From UBA6019 sp035535055 (GTDB lineage Bacteria > Chloroflexota > Dormibacteria > Dormibacterales > Dormibacteraceae): DNA of 64,000 bases. Position numbers and translations under genes: made by a program. The DNA lies in contig DATLQT010000021.1 in assembly GCA_035535055.1 (NCBI GenBank), forward strand, positions 1-64,000, given 5' to 3'. Shown here piece after piece: positions 42,436 through 50,892 of the stretch (the first letter of the stretch is position 1; the number at the start of each line of letters is the position of its first letter). The notes beneath the pieces are model-generated. The model was not told the DNA's origin. It saw only the letters and a list, made by a program, of their open reading frames with translations, and did no database searches.

Positions 42436-43725
42436 TCAGTGCTCGCCCAGCGACGCCAGTACCTGATCGCCTGCCCGCTGGCCGCTCTGCACAGCCCCCT
42501 CCATGTTCGCCTGCCAGGTGTAGTCGCCCGCGAAGGAGATGCCCTCGACGGGTACAGCCAGCAGGGGGAAGTGTTTCATCAGGCCGCGCACGTACTGCGG
42601 GTGACCGTATCGCCAGCGGTGCACGTCGACGCGAAGGATCCGGTTGGCGTACTGCGGCATCGCCGCCAGGAAGGCCCGGACGGTGCCGCTGGCGATGCTG
42701 TCGTCGGGGTCGTCCCAGACGACCTTGGCGGCGGCGTCGGCCATGAAGGAGTGGAAGCAGCCGCCGCCGGCGTCGATGTCCCCGGGCGTGCGGGCCATGA
42801 AGCTGTCGGCGTCGTAACGAATCCGCGGCCGGCTGGCTACCAGGGGATAGGCGCCGGCGTCCCGCCCGGCGGGCGCCACCACGATCGGCGTCGAGATCCA
42901 CCGTCCGTAGTGGACGGCCCGCAGCGCGTCGAGCTTCCAGCCCGGGAGGTCGCGTACCATCTCGGCGGCGACCGGGCCGGGCAGCGCACAGACGACCCGG
43001 CGGGCGTGGATCGAGCGCGGCCCCTCCGGGCCCACCGCCCGGACCAGATAGCCGTCGCCCTCTGCCTCCACGCTCTCCACCGTGGTCCGCAGCGACACGC
43101 GACCGCCGATCTCCCGGGCGAGTGCCTGGGCGATCATGGAGGTGCCTCCGGCGACGACCAGCTCGCCGCGGTCCTGGTGAGGGATATCCGGTGTGTTCCA
43201 GGGGCTGGTGCGCTGGTCGCCCCACACCCAGAGGCCGCCAACCATGGAGAGGTCGACCGGGGAGGCGCAGTTCATCAGCAGGGTGATCCGCTCGAAGTAA
43301 TCGGCCGCCTCCTCCGACATCGGCCCGAGCCAGTCGGCGAAGGACTGGTCGTCGAGCTCGGGCAGCCAAAGCGGTCGCGGCTTCGACTGCTCGTCCAGGA
43401 TCCGCCTCATTCCCGACTCGGCCTCGGCCCGCGCTCCGGGGTGGGCCGGAAGCAGCAGCTTGTAGTAGTCGTCGAACATCTCCGACTTGATCAGCTCGAT
43501 GCCCAGGCTGTCGGCCAGCTCGACCACGGTCGGGCGGTCCTCAGTGATGTACTGCGCGCCGTAATTGATCCAGGGGCCGTTCGGCAACTTCACCGACCGG
43601 GTGCGGCCGCCGATCCAGTCGGCGGCGTCGAGCACCTCGAGGTCCAGGTTCCGGAGCTTCAGCGCTGCCGTGAGCCCGCTCAGGCCGCCGCCGAGGACGA
43701 CCGCGTCCAATCGCTTCATCGACAC
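42436..43725 (-). CDS. Flavin-containing amine oxidase
   Basis: A 429-residue amine-oxidase-fold flavoenzyme. The FAD start is AVVLGGGLSGLTAALKLRNLD, then DWIGGRTRSVKLPNGPWINYGAQYI, and the end is GISFAGDYTWQANMEGAVQSGQRAGDQVL. It is related to the enzymes at 49377 and 61098 (shared N/Y-G-A-Q/H segment near residue 50 and GDYT end). Third gene of the run, 17 bases after the SDR stop and 5 bases before the sarcosine-oxidase-like gene. Confidence 0.87.
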   Translation of the reverse strand: MSMKRLDAVVLGGGLSGLTAALKLRNLDLEVLDAADWIGGRTRSVKLPNGPWINYGAQYITEDRPTVVELADSLGIELIKSEMFDDYYKLLLPAHPGARAEAESGMRRILDEQSKPRPLWLPELDDQSFADWLGPMSEEAADYFERITLLMNCASPVDLSMVGGLWVWGDQRTSPWNTPDIPHQDRGELVVAGGTSMIAQALAREIGGRVSLRTTVESVEAEGDGYLVRAVGPEGPRSIHARRVVCALPGPVAAEMVRDLPGWKLDALRAVHYGRWISTPIVVAPAGRDAGAYPLVASRPRIRYDADSFMARTPGDIDAGGGCFHSFMADAAAKVVWDDPDDSIASGTVRAFLAAMPQYANRILRVDVHRWRYGHPQYVRGLMKHFPLLAVPVEGISFAGDYTWQANMEGAVQSGQRAGDQVLASLGEH

Positions 43726-43742
43726 CCCTCCATTCTCAGGAC

Positions 43743-44510
43743 TCAGATCGCCGCCCAGGACGTCCAGCCGCCGTCGACCATCAGGGTCTCGCCGGTAATG
43801 TAGCTGGCAGCTCCCGAAGCCAGGAAGACGACGGCGGCCGCGATCTCCTCCGGCCTGGCCATCCGCCGCATCGGCGTGCGCGCGTTGACCGCGTCAGGGT
43901 TGACGCGACCGGCGGCGACCAGCTCTTGCACCATCGCCGTCTCCACGTAGCCGGGGGCGACAGCGTTGACGCGAACCGTAGGCGCCCATTCGGCGGCCAG
44001 CGCGCGGGTGACCCCGATCACGCCCGCCTTGGCCGCGGCGTAGGCGACCCGTCGCGCCAGCGGCGTGAAGGCCTGGACCGAGGAGATGTTGACGATCGAG
44101 CCACCGCCGCGGCCGAGCATATCGCGGGCCGCGGCCTGGGAGCAGAAGAAGACCGCGCTCAAGTCGAGGTCGATCGTTCGCTGCCAGTCGGCGGGGCTCA
44201 GGTCCACCGACTCGGCGGGCATCGCCATGCCGGCGTTGTTGACCAGGATGTCGAGTCCCCCGAGCGCCTCGATGGCCTCTTCGACGACCCGTGCGGCGCC
44301 AGTCTGGCTGCCGAGGTCGCCCGGCACGCCCACCGCCCCGCCGCCGAGCCGGGACGCGACCGCGGCCACGGCGGCGGCATCGCGCGAGTTGACCGCCACC
44401 CGGACTCCCTGGGCGGCGAGGCCCTCGGCCACCGCCAGCCCGATGCCGCGGGTGGAGCCGGTCACCAGAGCGCGGCGGCCGGCCAGGTCGCCACCGTTGA
44501 TCCCAGCCAT
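43743..44510 (-). CDS. Short-chain dehydrogenase/reductase
   Basis: A 255-residue SDR, FabG-like. Cofactor loop TGSTRGIGLAVAEGLAAQG with following SRD suggests NADP preference. NNAG is at about 88-91, catalytic Ser in NISSVQAF, Tyr and Lys in YAAAKAG, and PGYVETAM. It ends with the usual GETLMVDGGW. It lies between the dehydrogenase (10-base gap) and an amine oxidase. May reduce an aldehyde or ketone from amine oxidation. Confidence 0.9.
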   Translation of the reverse strand: MAGINGGDLAGRRALVTGSTRGIGLAVAEGLAAQGVRVAVNSRDAAAVAAVASRLGGGAVGVPGDLGSQTGAARVVEEAIEALGGLDILVNNAGMAMPAESVDLSPADWQRTIDLDLSAVFFCSQAAARDMLGRGGGSIVNISSVQAFTPLARRVAYAAAKAGVIGVTRALAAEWAPTVRVNAVAPGYVETAMVQELVAAGRVNPDAVNARTPMRRMARPEEIAAAVVFLASGAASYITGETLMVDGGWTSWAAI

Positions 44511-44520
44511 CAGGTTCGTC

Positions 44521-45690
44521 CTAGGTCGCCACGGCGAACTCGCGCTCGAGCTCGTCGAGGTTGGCTTCGGCCACCTTCTCCGCCGCTTGCCGGGGCGTGA
44601 CGCCCTCCCGGTCGGAGATGGAGAGGAGGTCGCGGACGGTCCGGCTGATCGTCTCGGAGATCATGGCGAAGGAGGGCTCCGGCGCCGGGTCCACCCGTCC
44701 CAGCAGGACCCACCAGAACCAGGCGTTGGTCCCGCCATTGGCGACAAAGTCGGGGACCACGGTGACGCCGCGATCGCGGAGCGCCGCCTGCGCGGCCTCG
44801 GTGGTGGGGATGTTGGCGGCCTCGACCACGAAGGAGGCCCTGACCTCGCCAGCGTTCTGATCGGTGATGGCGTCGGCGACGGCGGCCGGCACCAAGATCT
44901 CGGCGTCCGCCGCCAGCCAGGCCTCTCGCTCCAGCTGGCGGTCGCTGCTTCCGAGCTCGGCCCGTTCGATGTCGCCGAGAGCGGTCCGGGTCGCCAGCAG
45001 CCGCTCCACATCGAGGCCGTTGGGGTTGGCGACGGTGCCTTTGACGTCGGCGATGGCGACCACCTTCACCCCCTGCTCATCCAAGTAGCGGGCCGTGGAT
45101 CCGCCCATGGCGCCGAAGCCCTGGACCGATGCTCGCATCCCGGTCAGGCGCCCGCTTCGGTGGGCCACCGCCGCGGCGGCCGCGGCGGCGACGCCGTAGC
45201 CGCCAACCAGGTCGCCCATTCCGATCCCGCCGACCTTTGTTGAAAGCCCCTTTGCGAGGCGGGCCAGGGCCGCGTCGGCGTCGCCGGAATGGTTCAGCGA
45301 AGCTTCCACCGAGGCTCGCATGCCAACTTCCTGGAAGACCTCGTTGAGCAGATCCTGGGTGGTGCCCATGTCCTCGGCGGTGGCCCACCAGGTCTCCAGC
45401 AGGGGCCGCATGGCGCGGACAAAGCGCGTCAGGAGCGCCCTCGCCTCGGGATCGTGAGGGTCGATGTCGACGCCGCCCTTGGCGCCGCCGCTCGGCAGCC
45501 GCACGGCTCCGTTCTTGATCGACATCGTCCGGGCCAGCCTCTCGACCTCCTCCATCGTCAGCCCGGCCCGCATCCGTGTGCCGCCACCGGCGATGCCGTC
45601 GATGAGGCGGTCGATCACTACGTAGCCCTTGCGGCCGGTCACGGGGTCGGTCCAGGTAACCCGCAGGAAGGGTTCGCGCTTCTCAGGCAT
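44521..45690 (-). CDS. Glutamate/leucine-type amino acid dehydrogenase
   Basis: A 389-residue NAD(P)-dependent dehydrogenase of the Glu/Leu/Phe/Val family, which oxidatively deaminates an amino acid or runs in reverse. The catalytic Lys71 is in LPSGGAKGGVDIDP, the family signature. The Rossmann part has VQGFGAMGGSTARYLDEQGVKVVAIAD. NGGTNAWFWW replaces the more usual substrate-side block, so specificity is open. It lies 66 bases after the flavin oxidoreductase and 10 before the SDR; it could handle the ammonia or amino acid products of the oxidases. Confidence 0.9.
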   Translation of the reverse strand: MPEKREPFLRVTWTDPVTGRKGYVVIDRLIDGIAGGGTRMRAGLTMEEVERLARTMSIKNGAVRLPSGGAKGGVDIDPHDPEARALLTRFVRAMRPLLETWWATAEDMGTTQDLLNEVFQEVGMRASVEASLNHSGDADAALARLAKGLSTKVGGIGMGDLVGGYGVAAAAAAAVAHRSGRLTGMRASVQGFGAMGGSTARYLDEQGVKVVAIADVKGTVANPNGLDVERLLATRTALGDIERAELGSSDRQLEREAWLAADAEILVPAAVADAITDQNAGEVRASFVVEAANIPTTEAAQAALRDRGVTVVPDFVANGGTNAWFWWVLLGRVDPAPEPSFAMISETISRTVRDLLSISDREGVTPRQAAEKVAEANLDELEREFAVAT

Positions 45691-45756
45691 GGTCGCTCCT
45701 TCTGACAGTGGAAGCCAGTTCCAGGAGGATAGTCCAGGGTCGCGGGGCGGACCAAC

Positions 45757-47742
45757 TCAGATGGCGCGGCCGGCCGCCTGCCCGTCGAAGACTGCCGCCT
45801 CCACGGTCCGGGGCGCGAAGGCGTCACCCACCAGACGGACGTCCGCGAAAGCTTCCGCGATGGCGTGGTAGAGGCCGGCCTCGGCAGTCGGCAGGCCCGC
45901 ACTGACGATCGCGTCTATTCCGGACAACACCACCTCGGATCCGGTGTAGACGTGTTTCAGCCAGACCTCGCCGGCCGCCGCCCCCGCGTAGCGCACAAGC
46001 GGTTGGAAGGTCACGCCCAGTTCGAGCAGGAGGGCGTAGGTGACCCGCCAGCTGGTGGACTCGATCTGGCTGCCTGGGTAGATGGTCGGCGATGCGATCA
46101 CCACCCGGTGGCCGCGCGCGGCGAGCTGGTGGGCGACGCTGAAGCCGACCCGGTCGCCCGCCTCATCCACCACCAGGACGTGGTGGCCGATTGCCGGCGA
46201 GTGCTCCAGCACGGACCAGGCATGGAAGACCGGGAGGTCGGGGATCTCGTCCCGGATCCCCCCCGGCGCGGCGCCGGTCGCCACAACCACAGTCTCCGGC
46301 GCAAGCTCGGCCAGCAGTCCGGGACCGGCGGCGGTGCCGAGCCTGATGTCCACGTCGGCCGACCTGCACTGGCCTGCGAGCCACTCGGTGATCTGTCCCA
46401 GTTCCTCCCGCCCCGGGGCCTGCGCCGCCAGCCGTAGCTGACCGCCGAGGTGATCCTCTCGCTCCAGCAGCGTCACCTGGTGGCCGCGCCGAGCGGCAAC
46501 CCGGGCCGCCTCGAGGCCGGCGGGGCCGCCGCCGACGACCACCACGCTGCGCGATCGCTCGGCCTTCGGCAGCTCGCCGCCCCAAGCTTCCTCGCGGCCG
46601 GCGACGGGGTTGTAGATGCAGGCGATCCCCAGGCCTTTCTCGTGGCGCCCGATGCAGGTCATCGCACCCACGCAGGGGCGGATATCGTCGACCCTTCCCG
46701 CCTCCGCCTTGAGCGGAAACTCGGGATCGGCGATGAGCCCGCGCGCCATCACCACCAGGTCGCAGCAACCGGTCTCGAGCAGCTCCTCGGCAAGGGCGGG
46801 GTGGTTGATGCGGCCGACCAGGAACACCGGGGTCGTCAACGCGGCCTTCCACTCCCTCCCGTACTCGGACCAGAGCCCGGGCCGGTAGCTCATGTCCGGC
46901 ATGTTGCGGCTCGTGTTGAGGAGGTCGGAGTAGTGGCCCATCGTGACCGAGAAGTAGTCGAGCACGCCCCAGGATTGCATCAGCCCGGCGATCTCGAGCA
47001 TGTCGAGGCGACCGAGCCCGCCGGGCTCGAACTCGGCGCCGTTGATGCGGCAGCCGACCGCCATGCGCGTTCCGGCTGCTTCCCGCACCGCGGCCGCGAC
47101 CTCCTTGGCGAAGCGAAGACGGTTCTCGAGAGAACCGCCCCACTCGTCCGTCCGTTGGTTGGTAAGCGGGGACATGAACTGCTGGGCGAGGTTTCCGTGC
47201 GCAAAGTGGAGCTCGATGCCGTCGAGCCCGCCCTCCCGACAGCGACCGGCCGCGGCGCCGAAAGCCTCGACGATGGCCCGGATGGCGGTGCGGTCAAGCT
47301 CGTGCGGGATCCGGACCTCGCGGCCAAAGGCCTCGAGTGGCACGGCGGACGGGGCCGCGTAGAGGTCGGCGCCGAAACCGGTGAATTCGCTCTGCCGGCC
47401 CGGGTGGTAGAGCTCGGCGAAGTAGCGGGCGCCAAATGGCCTGACGGCTTCCATGACCCGCCGGTAGTCCTCAACGATCCGACCGTCGAAGTTCTTCAGG
47501 TCGAGGTAGTCGGGGTTGACGCTGGTGGCCTGGGAGACGATGGTGCCAGCCCCGCCGCGGGCTCGCTCGCGGTGGTAGGCGATCAGCCGGTCCGAGTACC
47601 GGCCGGCGTCGGCGAAGCGCGGCTGGTGAGCCGAATTGACGATCCGGTTCTTCACCTTGACCGGGCCGACGTCGAAGGCGGAGAAGAGGATGGGAAAGCG
47701 AATTGAGGGCCCGCTGCCGGTCGAGTGTGCTGAGACGGACAT
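45757..47742 (-). CDS. Old Yellow Enzyme-type NADH:flavin oxidoreductase with altered Fe-S site
   Basis: A 661-residue three-part enzyme like 2,4-dienoyl-CoA reductase or trimethylamine dehydrogenase. The FMN barrel is 10-350 (VNSAHQPRF, LYHPGRQSEF, GIELHFAHGNLAQQFMSP), then an Fe-S segment, FAD domain (VVVVGGGPAGLEAARVAARRG at about 400) and NAD domain. The cluster motif CxxCxxC...C reads Cys357, Ala360, Cys363, Cys375, so one Cys is lost. There is no Cys for a covalent FMN bond as in trimethylamine dehydrogenase. Demethylating or ene-reducing roles are both possible. Led by TetR 96 bases upstream. Confidence 0.85.
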   Translation of the reverse strand: MSVSAHSTGSGPSIRFPILFSAFDVGPVKVKNRIVNSAHQPRFADAGRYSDRLIAYHRERARGGAGTIVSQATSVNPDYLDLKNFDGRIVEDYRRVMEAVRPFGARYFAELYHPGRQSEFTGFGADLYAAPSAVPLEAFGREVRIPHELDRTAIRAIVEAFGAAAGRCREGGLDGIELHFAHGNLAQQFMSPLTNQRTDEWGGSLENRLRFAKEVAAAVREAAGTRMAVGCRINGAEFEPGGLGRLDMLEIAGLMQSWGVLDYFSVTMGHYSDLLNTSRNMPDMSYRPGLWSEYGREWKAALTTPVFLVGRINHPALAEELLETGCCDLVVMARGLIADPEFPLKAEAGRVDDIRPCVGAMTCIGRHEKGLGIACIYNPVAGREEAWGGELPKAERSRSVVVVGGGPAGLEAARVAARRGHQVTLLEREDHLGGQLRLAAQAPGREELGQITEWLAGQCRSADVDIRLGTAAGPGLLAELAPETVVVATGAAPGGIRDEIPDLPVFHAWSVLEHSPAIGHHVLVVDEAGDRVGFSVAHQLAARGHRVVIASPTIYPGSQIESTSWRVTYALLLELGVTFQPLVRYAGAAAGEVWLKHVYTGSEVVLSGIDAIVSAGLPTAEAGLYHAIAEAFADVRLVGDAFAPRTVEAAVFDGQAAGRAI

Positions 47743-47813
47743 CAGGTCACCTCCCGAGCCAGCGCCTGGTCGGCAATTGGCTCACTAGATGGGGCTGCCA
47801 CTTTCATTTGGTA

Positions 47814-47830
47814 GCGCGCGCGCGCGCGCG
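47814..47830. repeat. (GC)n dinucleotide run
   Basis: Seventeen alternating G and C bases just downstream of the TetR gene and 70 bases upstream of the Old Yellow Enzyme start. Such runs can adopt Z-DNA and slip during replication. It lies in the short gap that must hold any internal promoter for the long operon. Confidence 0.7.
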
Positions 47831-47838
47831 AGCTGAGG

Positions 47839-48537
47839 TCAGATCGCATCCCGGTAGGCCCCGGTGACGATCGCCAAATAGCGGCTCGCCGGCGGGAGGT
47901 CGAGGTCGGCCAGCCGGAGCCGCGAGCCGGCCCGCGAGGCGCCCGTGAGCGCCAGCGCCATGCCGGCGAAGGCATCCGCGACCCGGTCCAGGTCCGCCGC
48001 GCCGCGCGGCGAGTACCAGTGGACGACCCCGTTACACATCTCCAGGAGGGCCAGCTTGGCGAGCCGGGGCTCCTCCAGCTCGAAGACGCCCTGCGCGCGG
48101 CCGTCGTCCAGCACACCCTCCCAGAGCGCCTGGTACTCGTCGCGGAGCGCGATGATCCGCGGCCGGGTCTCCGGCCCGAGGGAGCGCACCTCGTTGTCGA
48201 CGACCCCGTCCGGAAAGCGCGCGTGGGCGACGACGTGGACCCTGACCAGGCCCACCAGCCGGCGAGCCGCGTCGGGGTACTCGTCGCGCGCGATGGTGGC
48301 GGCGTCGATGATCCTCTGCATCCGGTCGGTCATCAGCGCAACGAGCAGATCCTCCTTGGTCCGCATGTAGTGGTAGAGGGCGGCGGTCGAGATGGCCGCC
48401 TCCTGGGCGATCTCGCGGATGCCGACCGCGCCGTAGCCCTTGGAGGCGAAGAGCCGGAGGGCAGCGCTCAGGATCCGCTTCTCCGTGGAATCCGACCCTG
48501 CGGTCGTGCCTCCATGGACACTCTCGGCTGAAAGCAT
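47839..48537 (-). CDS. TetR-family transcriptional regulator
   Basis: A 232-residue TetR repressor. The N-terminal helix-turn-helix reads ILSAALRLFASKGYGAVGI, then AAISTAALYHYMRTKEDLL. The C-terminal ligand domain is of the TetR_C_33/KstR2-like sort by appearance. I chose ATG 48537 over 48594 because a palindromic operator sits at 48561-48580, just upstream of it and inside the longer reading. The same palindrome lies before the 50711-48610 pair, so it likely represses both and perhaps the long operon below. Confidence 0.87.
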   Translation of the reverse strand: MLSAESVHGGTTAGSDSTEKRILSAALRLFASKGYGAVGIREIAQEAAISTAALYHYMRTKEDLLVALMTDRMQRIIDAATIARDEYPDAARRLVGLVRVHVVAHARFPDGVVDNEVRSLGPETRPRIIALRDEYQALWEGVLDDGRAQGVFELEEPRLAKLALLEMCNGVVHWYSPRGAADLDRVADAFAGMALALTGASRAGSRLRLADLDLPPASRYLAIVTGAYRDAI

Positions 48538-48560
48538 CAAACGACCCGCCTCCGGACGAT

Positions 48561-48580
48561 CCTGTCGACCGATCGATAGG
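48561..48580. promoter_or_regulatory. TetR operator candidate, copy 1
   Basis: Near-perfect 20-base palindrome CCTGTCGACCGATCGATAGG, 16 of 20 positions symmetric, 24 bases before the TetR start. It shares the core TCGA-Y-CGATCG and the outer T/TAG with copy 2 at 50757-50776. Confidence 0.6.
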
Positions 48581-48609
48581 ACATCGAACCGCATGGGGGC
48601 TGGCCCAAC

Positions 48610-49356
48610 CTAGATGATCTCGCCGGCGTCGATCCTGATCACGTCCCCGGTTATGAGCCGGCTCTCGTCGGTGACCAGGAAGCGGACCAGCCGGGCAATA
48701 TCCTCCGGCTCGCCGATCAGGTTCATCGGGTTCGGCTTCACCCCGTGGCTGTCGATGTACTCGATCAGCGGCTTGGCGAGCTCGGTCCGGACGAGACCGG
48801 GCGCTAGCGCGTTGACCCGGATCGAGTCCCGCGCCCATTCCTTGGCGCAGACGGTGGTGAGCATCACGACGGCCGCCTTGGAGATGCCGTAGACGCCGAG
48901 GCCGATGTCGTGGTGGAGGCCGGAGGTCGAGGCGAGGTTGACGATGGCACCGCCGCCGCGCTGCTTCAGGTGGGGGTGGCAGAGCTTGGACAGGTACCAG
49001 GCGCTTCGGAGGTTGACGTCGAGCGTGGCCTGCCATTCATCGAGGGTCACGTTGTAGATCTGTTTGCCGGGCGGGGCGGTGCCCGCGTTGTTGACCAGCA
49101 CATCGATTCCGCCGAAGCGCTCGAGGGTGGCGGCGACCAGCCGGTCCAGGTCCTCGACGCTGGCCACGTTGGTCCTGACCGCGAGGGCCCGGTCGCCGAG
49201 CGACCGCGCCACCTCCTCCAGGGCCTCGGAGCCGCGGGCGGCGACCACCACGCTGGCCCCGATCCCGGCCAGCTCGCGAGCGATGGCAGCGCCGATTCCT
49301 CGGTTGGCCCCGGTGACGATGGCGACCTTGCCGTCCAGCCTGTACTCGGTGCTCAC
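48610..49356 (-). CDS. Short-chain dehydrogenase/reductase
   Basis: A 248-residue SDR. Cofactor loop TGANRGIGAAIARELAGIG, AARG after strand 2 suggesting NADP, NNAGTAPPG, catalytic Ser in LASTSGLHH, and Tyr and Lys in YGISKAAV. PGLVRTELAKPL and GDVIRIDAGEI close. GTG 49356 has a strong aggaggtaaa site. It follows the amine oxidase by 20 bases and lies 72 bases upstream of the TetR gene, so oxidase, SDR and perhaps TetR form one unit. Confidence 0.9.
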   Translation of the reverse strand: MSTEYRLDGKVAIVTGANRGIGAAIARELAGIGASVVVAARGSEALEEVARSLGDRALAVRTNVASVEDLDRLVAATLERFGGIDVLVNNAGTAPPGKQIYNVTLDEWQATLDVNLRSAWYLSKLCHPHLKQRGGGAIVNLASTSGLHHDIGLGVYGISKAAVVMLTTVCAKEWARDSIRVNALAPGLVRTELAKPLIEYIDSHGVKPNPMNLIGEPEDIARLVRFLVTDESRLITGDVIRIDAGEII

Positions 49357-49376
49357 GCCCTTTACCTCCTCATCTC

Positions 49377-50711
49377 TCAAGCCATCGGTCCGGCGCCGAG
49401 CGCGCGCCGGACGGCGGCGGCGGCGTGATGGCCGCTGCCGACCGCGCCCGGCGTTCCCGGCTGGGCCGTGTAGTCGCCGCAGAAGTGGATGTTGCCGAAT
49501 GGGGCTCGGATCGCTCCTTGCGAGCCCAGCCAGCCGGTTCCGAAGCGCGGCAGCGCGCGCCAGCGTTTGACGTGGGTCGTCGCCCGGTCGAGGACCGCGG
49601 CGCCGCCCGGGAACATGCGCTTGAGATCGGCGAGCTGGGCGGCGCGTATCTCCGCGTCGCTCGAAGCCGTCGCCTCGCCGCCCTTCCCGGCGCTGATGGA
49701 GAGGGTGACAAACGTGCCCCCCGGCCGCCGGCTTCGATCGCGCCGCCGGGCGAAGAAGGAGTTGTTGCTGAAGAGCTCGAAGCTGGCGCCGATCACGGGC
49801 ACCGCCAGCAGTCGGTCCCAGGGCATGGCGGCGTCCTCGTCGGTCAGCCAGGCCACGCTCACGCCCTCGGTGTAGGGGCCCATCGGCTCCAGCGCCGCCC
49901 GCTTCTCCGCCGGCAGGCCGGGGACCAGCTCGAGCACGGCCGGTGCCGGCGCGGCGACGATGCAACGGAGGGCCCGCAGCTTCTCCTCCTGACCGTCCCG
50001 GCGATAGCTGACCTCGACCTCACCGCCCACCGCGGCCACCCTCCTGACCGGCGCGCCGAGAACGAGCCGCTCGGGGTCGAGGCGCTCGGCGACCGCCCGG
50101 GCAATCCGCTGGGTCCCACCCCGCACCGCCTTCAGGGTCTCGTTGACGTCACCCCCGAAGAGGTGGATGGCGTAGGCGAGGCCGATCCAGCCCGAGACCT
50201 CGGCGAGGCCGAGGCCGGCGCCGTTCTCGGTTACGTTGTCGAGGATCTCCCGGGTGACCGGGGTCACCCGGCCGACGAGGTCCTCCAACGAACGGGCGTC
50301 GAGCTCGTCACGGTCCAGCCGGTCGAGGTGGTCGGCCATCCGCCGGAGCCGGAGGACGGCCCGCCCGAAGTCGATGCGCTCGGCGGTCGAGAGCGGCATC
50401 CTGAGCAGGAGGCCGTAAGGGCTACCGGCCTCGACCAGCCGGCCGCGGAGGAAGATCGCCGACCGGGCGCCCCCGCCGTCGATCACCTCGAGCCCCAGCT
50501 CGCGGCAGAGCGCCAGCGTCCGCGGGTCCCAGACGAACTGGGCGCCGGAGTTGTACCAGTAGTCGCCATGGTCGCCGGAGAGGGTCCGGCCGCCGACCCG
50601 GGAGTCCTCGTCGATGACCACGACGTCCCGGTCGCGCAACTCGTAGGCGGCCGTCATGCCGGCCAGCCCCGCGCCCACGATCACCACGTCCGCCGCGGAG
50701 GTGCGGGTCAC
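49377..50711 (-). CDS. Flavin-containing amine oxidase
   Basis: A 444-residue amine-oxidase-fold flavoenzyme. VVIVGAGLAGMTAAYELRDRD begins at residue 9, then DEDSRVGGRTLSG, YWYNSGAQFVWDP, and the closing IHFCGDYTAQPGTPGAVGSG. It is a clear paralogue of the enzyme at 61098 (shared AGxAGxxAAxxLRDRD start, short Y-W-x-N-x-G-A segment and GDYTA end). First gene of its unit; the palindrome at 50757-50776 lies 46 bases upstream of its start, so TetR control is likely. Confidence 0.88.
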   Translation of the reverse strand: MTRTSAADVVIVGAGLAGMTAAYELRDRDVVVIDEDSRVGGRTLSGDHGDYWYNSGAQFVWDPRTLALCRELGLEVIDGGGARSAIFLRGRLVEAGSPYGLLLRMPLSTAERIDFGRAVLRLRRMADHLDRLDRDELDARSLEDLVGRVTPVTREILDNVTENGAGLGLAEVSGWIGLAYAIHLFGGDVNETLKAVRGGTQRIARAVAERLDPERLVLGAPVRRVAAVGGEVEVSYRRDGQEEKLRALRCIVAAPAPAVLELVPGLPAEKRAALEPMGPYTEGVSVAWLTDEDAAMPWDRLLAVPVIGASFELFSNNSFFARRRDRSRRPGGTFVTLSISAGKGGEATASSDAEIRAAQLADLKRMFPGGAAVLDRATTHVKRWRALPRFGTGWLGSQGAIRAPFGNIHFCGDYTAQPGTPGAVGSGHHAAAAVRRALGAGPMA

Positions 50712-50756
50712 GATCGCTGGTCCCCGTGCTGGTCCATGGTCGGCACAGCTCAGGAG

Positions 50757-50776
50757 GCTATCGATCGATCGGTAGC
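50757..50776. promoter_or_regulatory. TetR operator candidate, copy 2
   Basis: GCTATCGATCGATCGGTAGC, symmetric at 18 of 20 positions, upstream of the amine oxidase gene starting at 50711. It matches copy 1 at 48561-48580 in the core and outer bases, which links this promoter to the TetR regulator at 47839-48537. Confidence 0.6.
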
Positions 50777-50892
50777 ATTGTCAAGGGCGCCGGCGACAGG
50801 GGCGCCGGCGAACGACCTCGCCCCATTGATGGAGCACGGCCTTGGGCGGGTCCTCAGCCAAGCAACCCGCGATCGAACCCGGGGCCGTGAGC

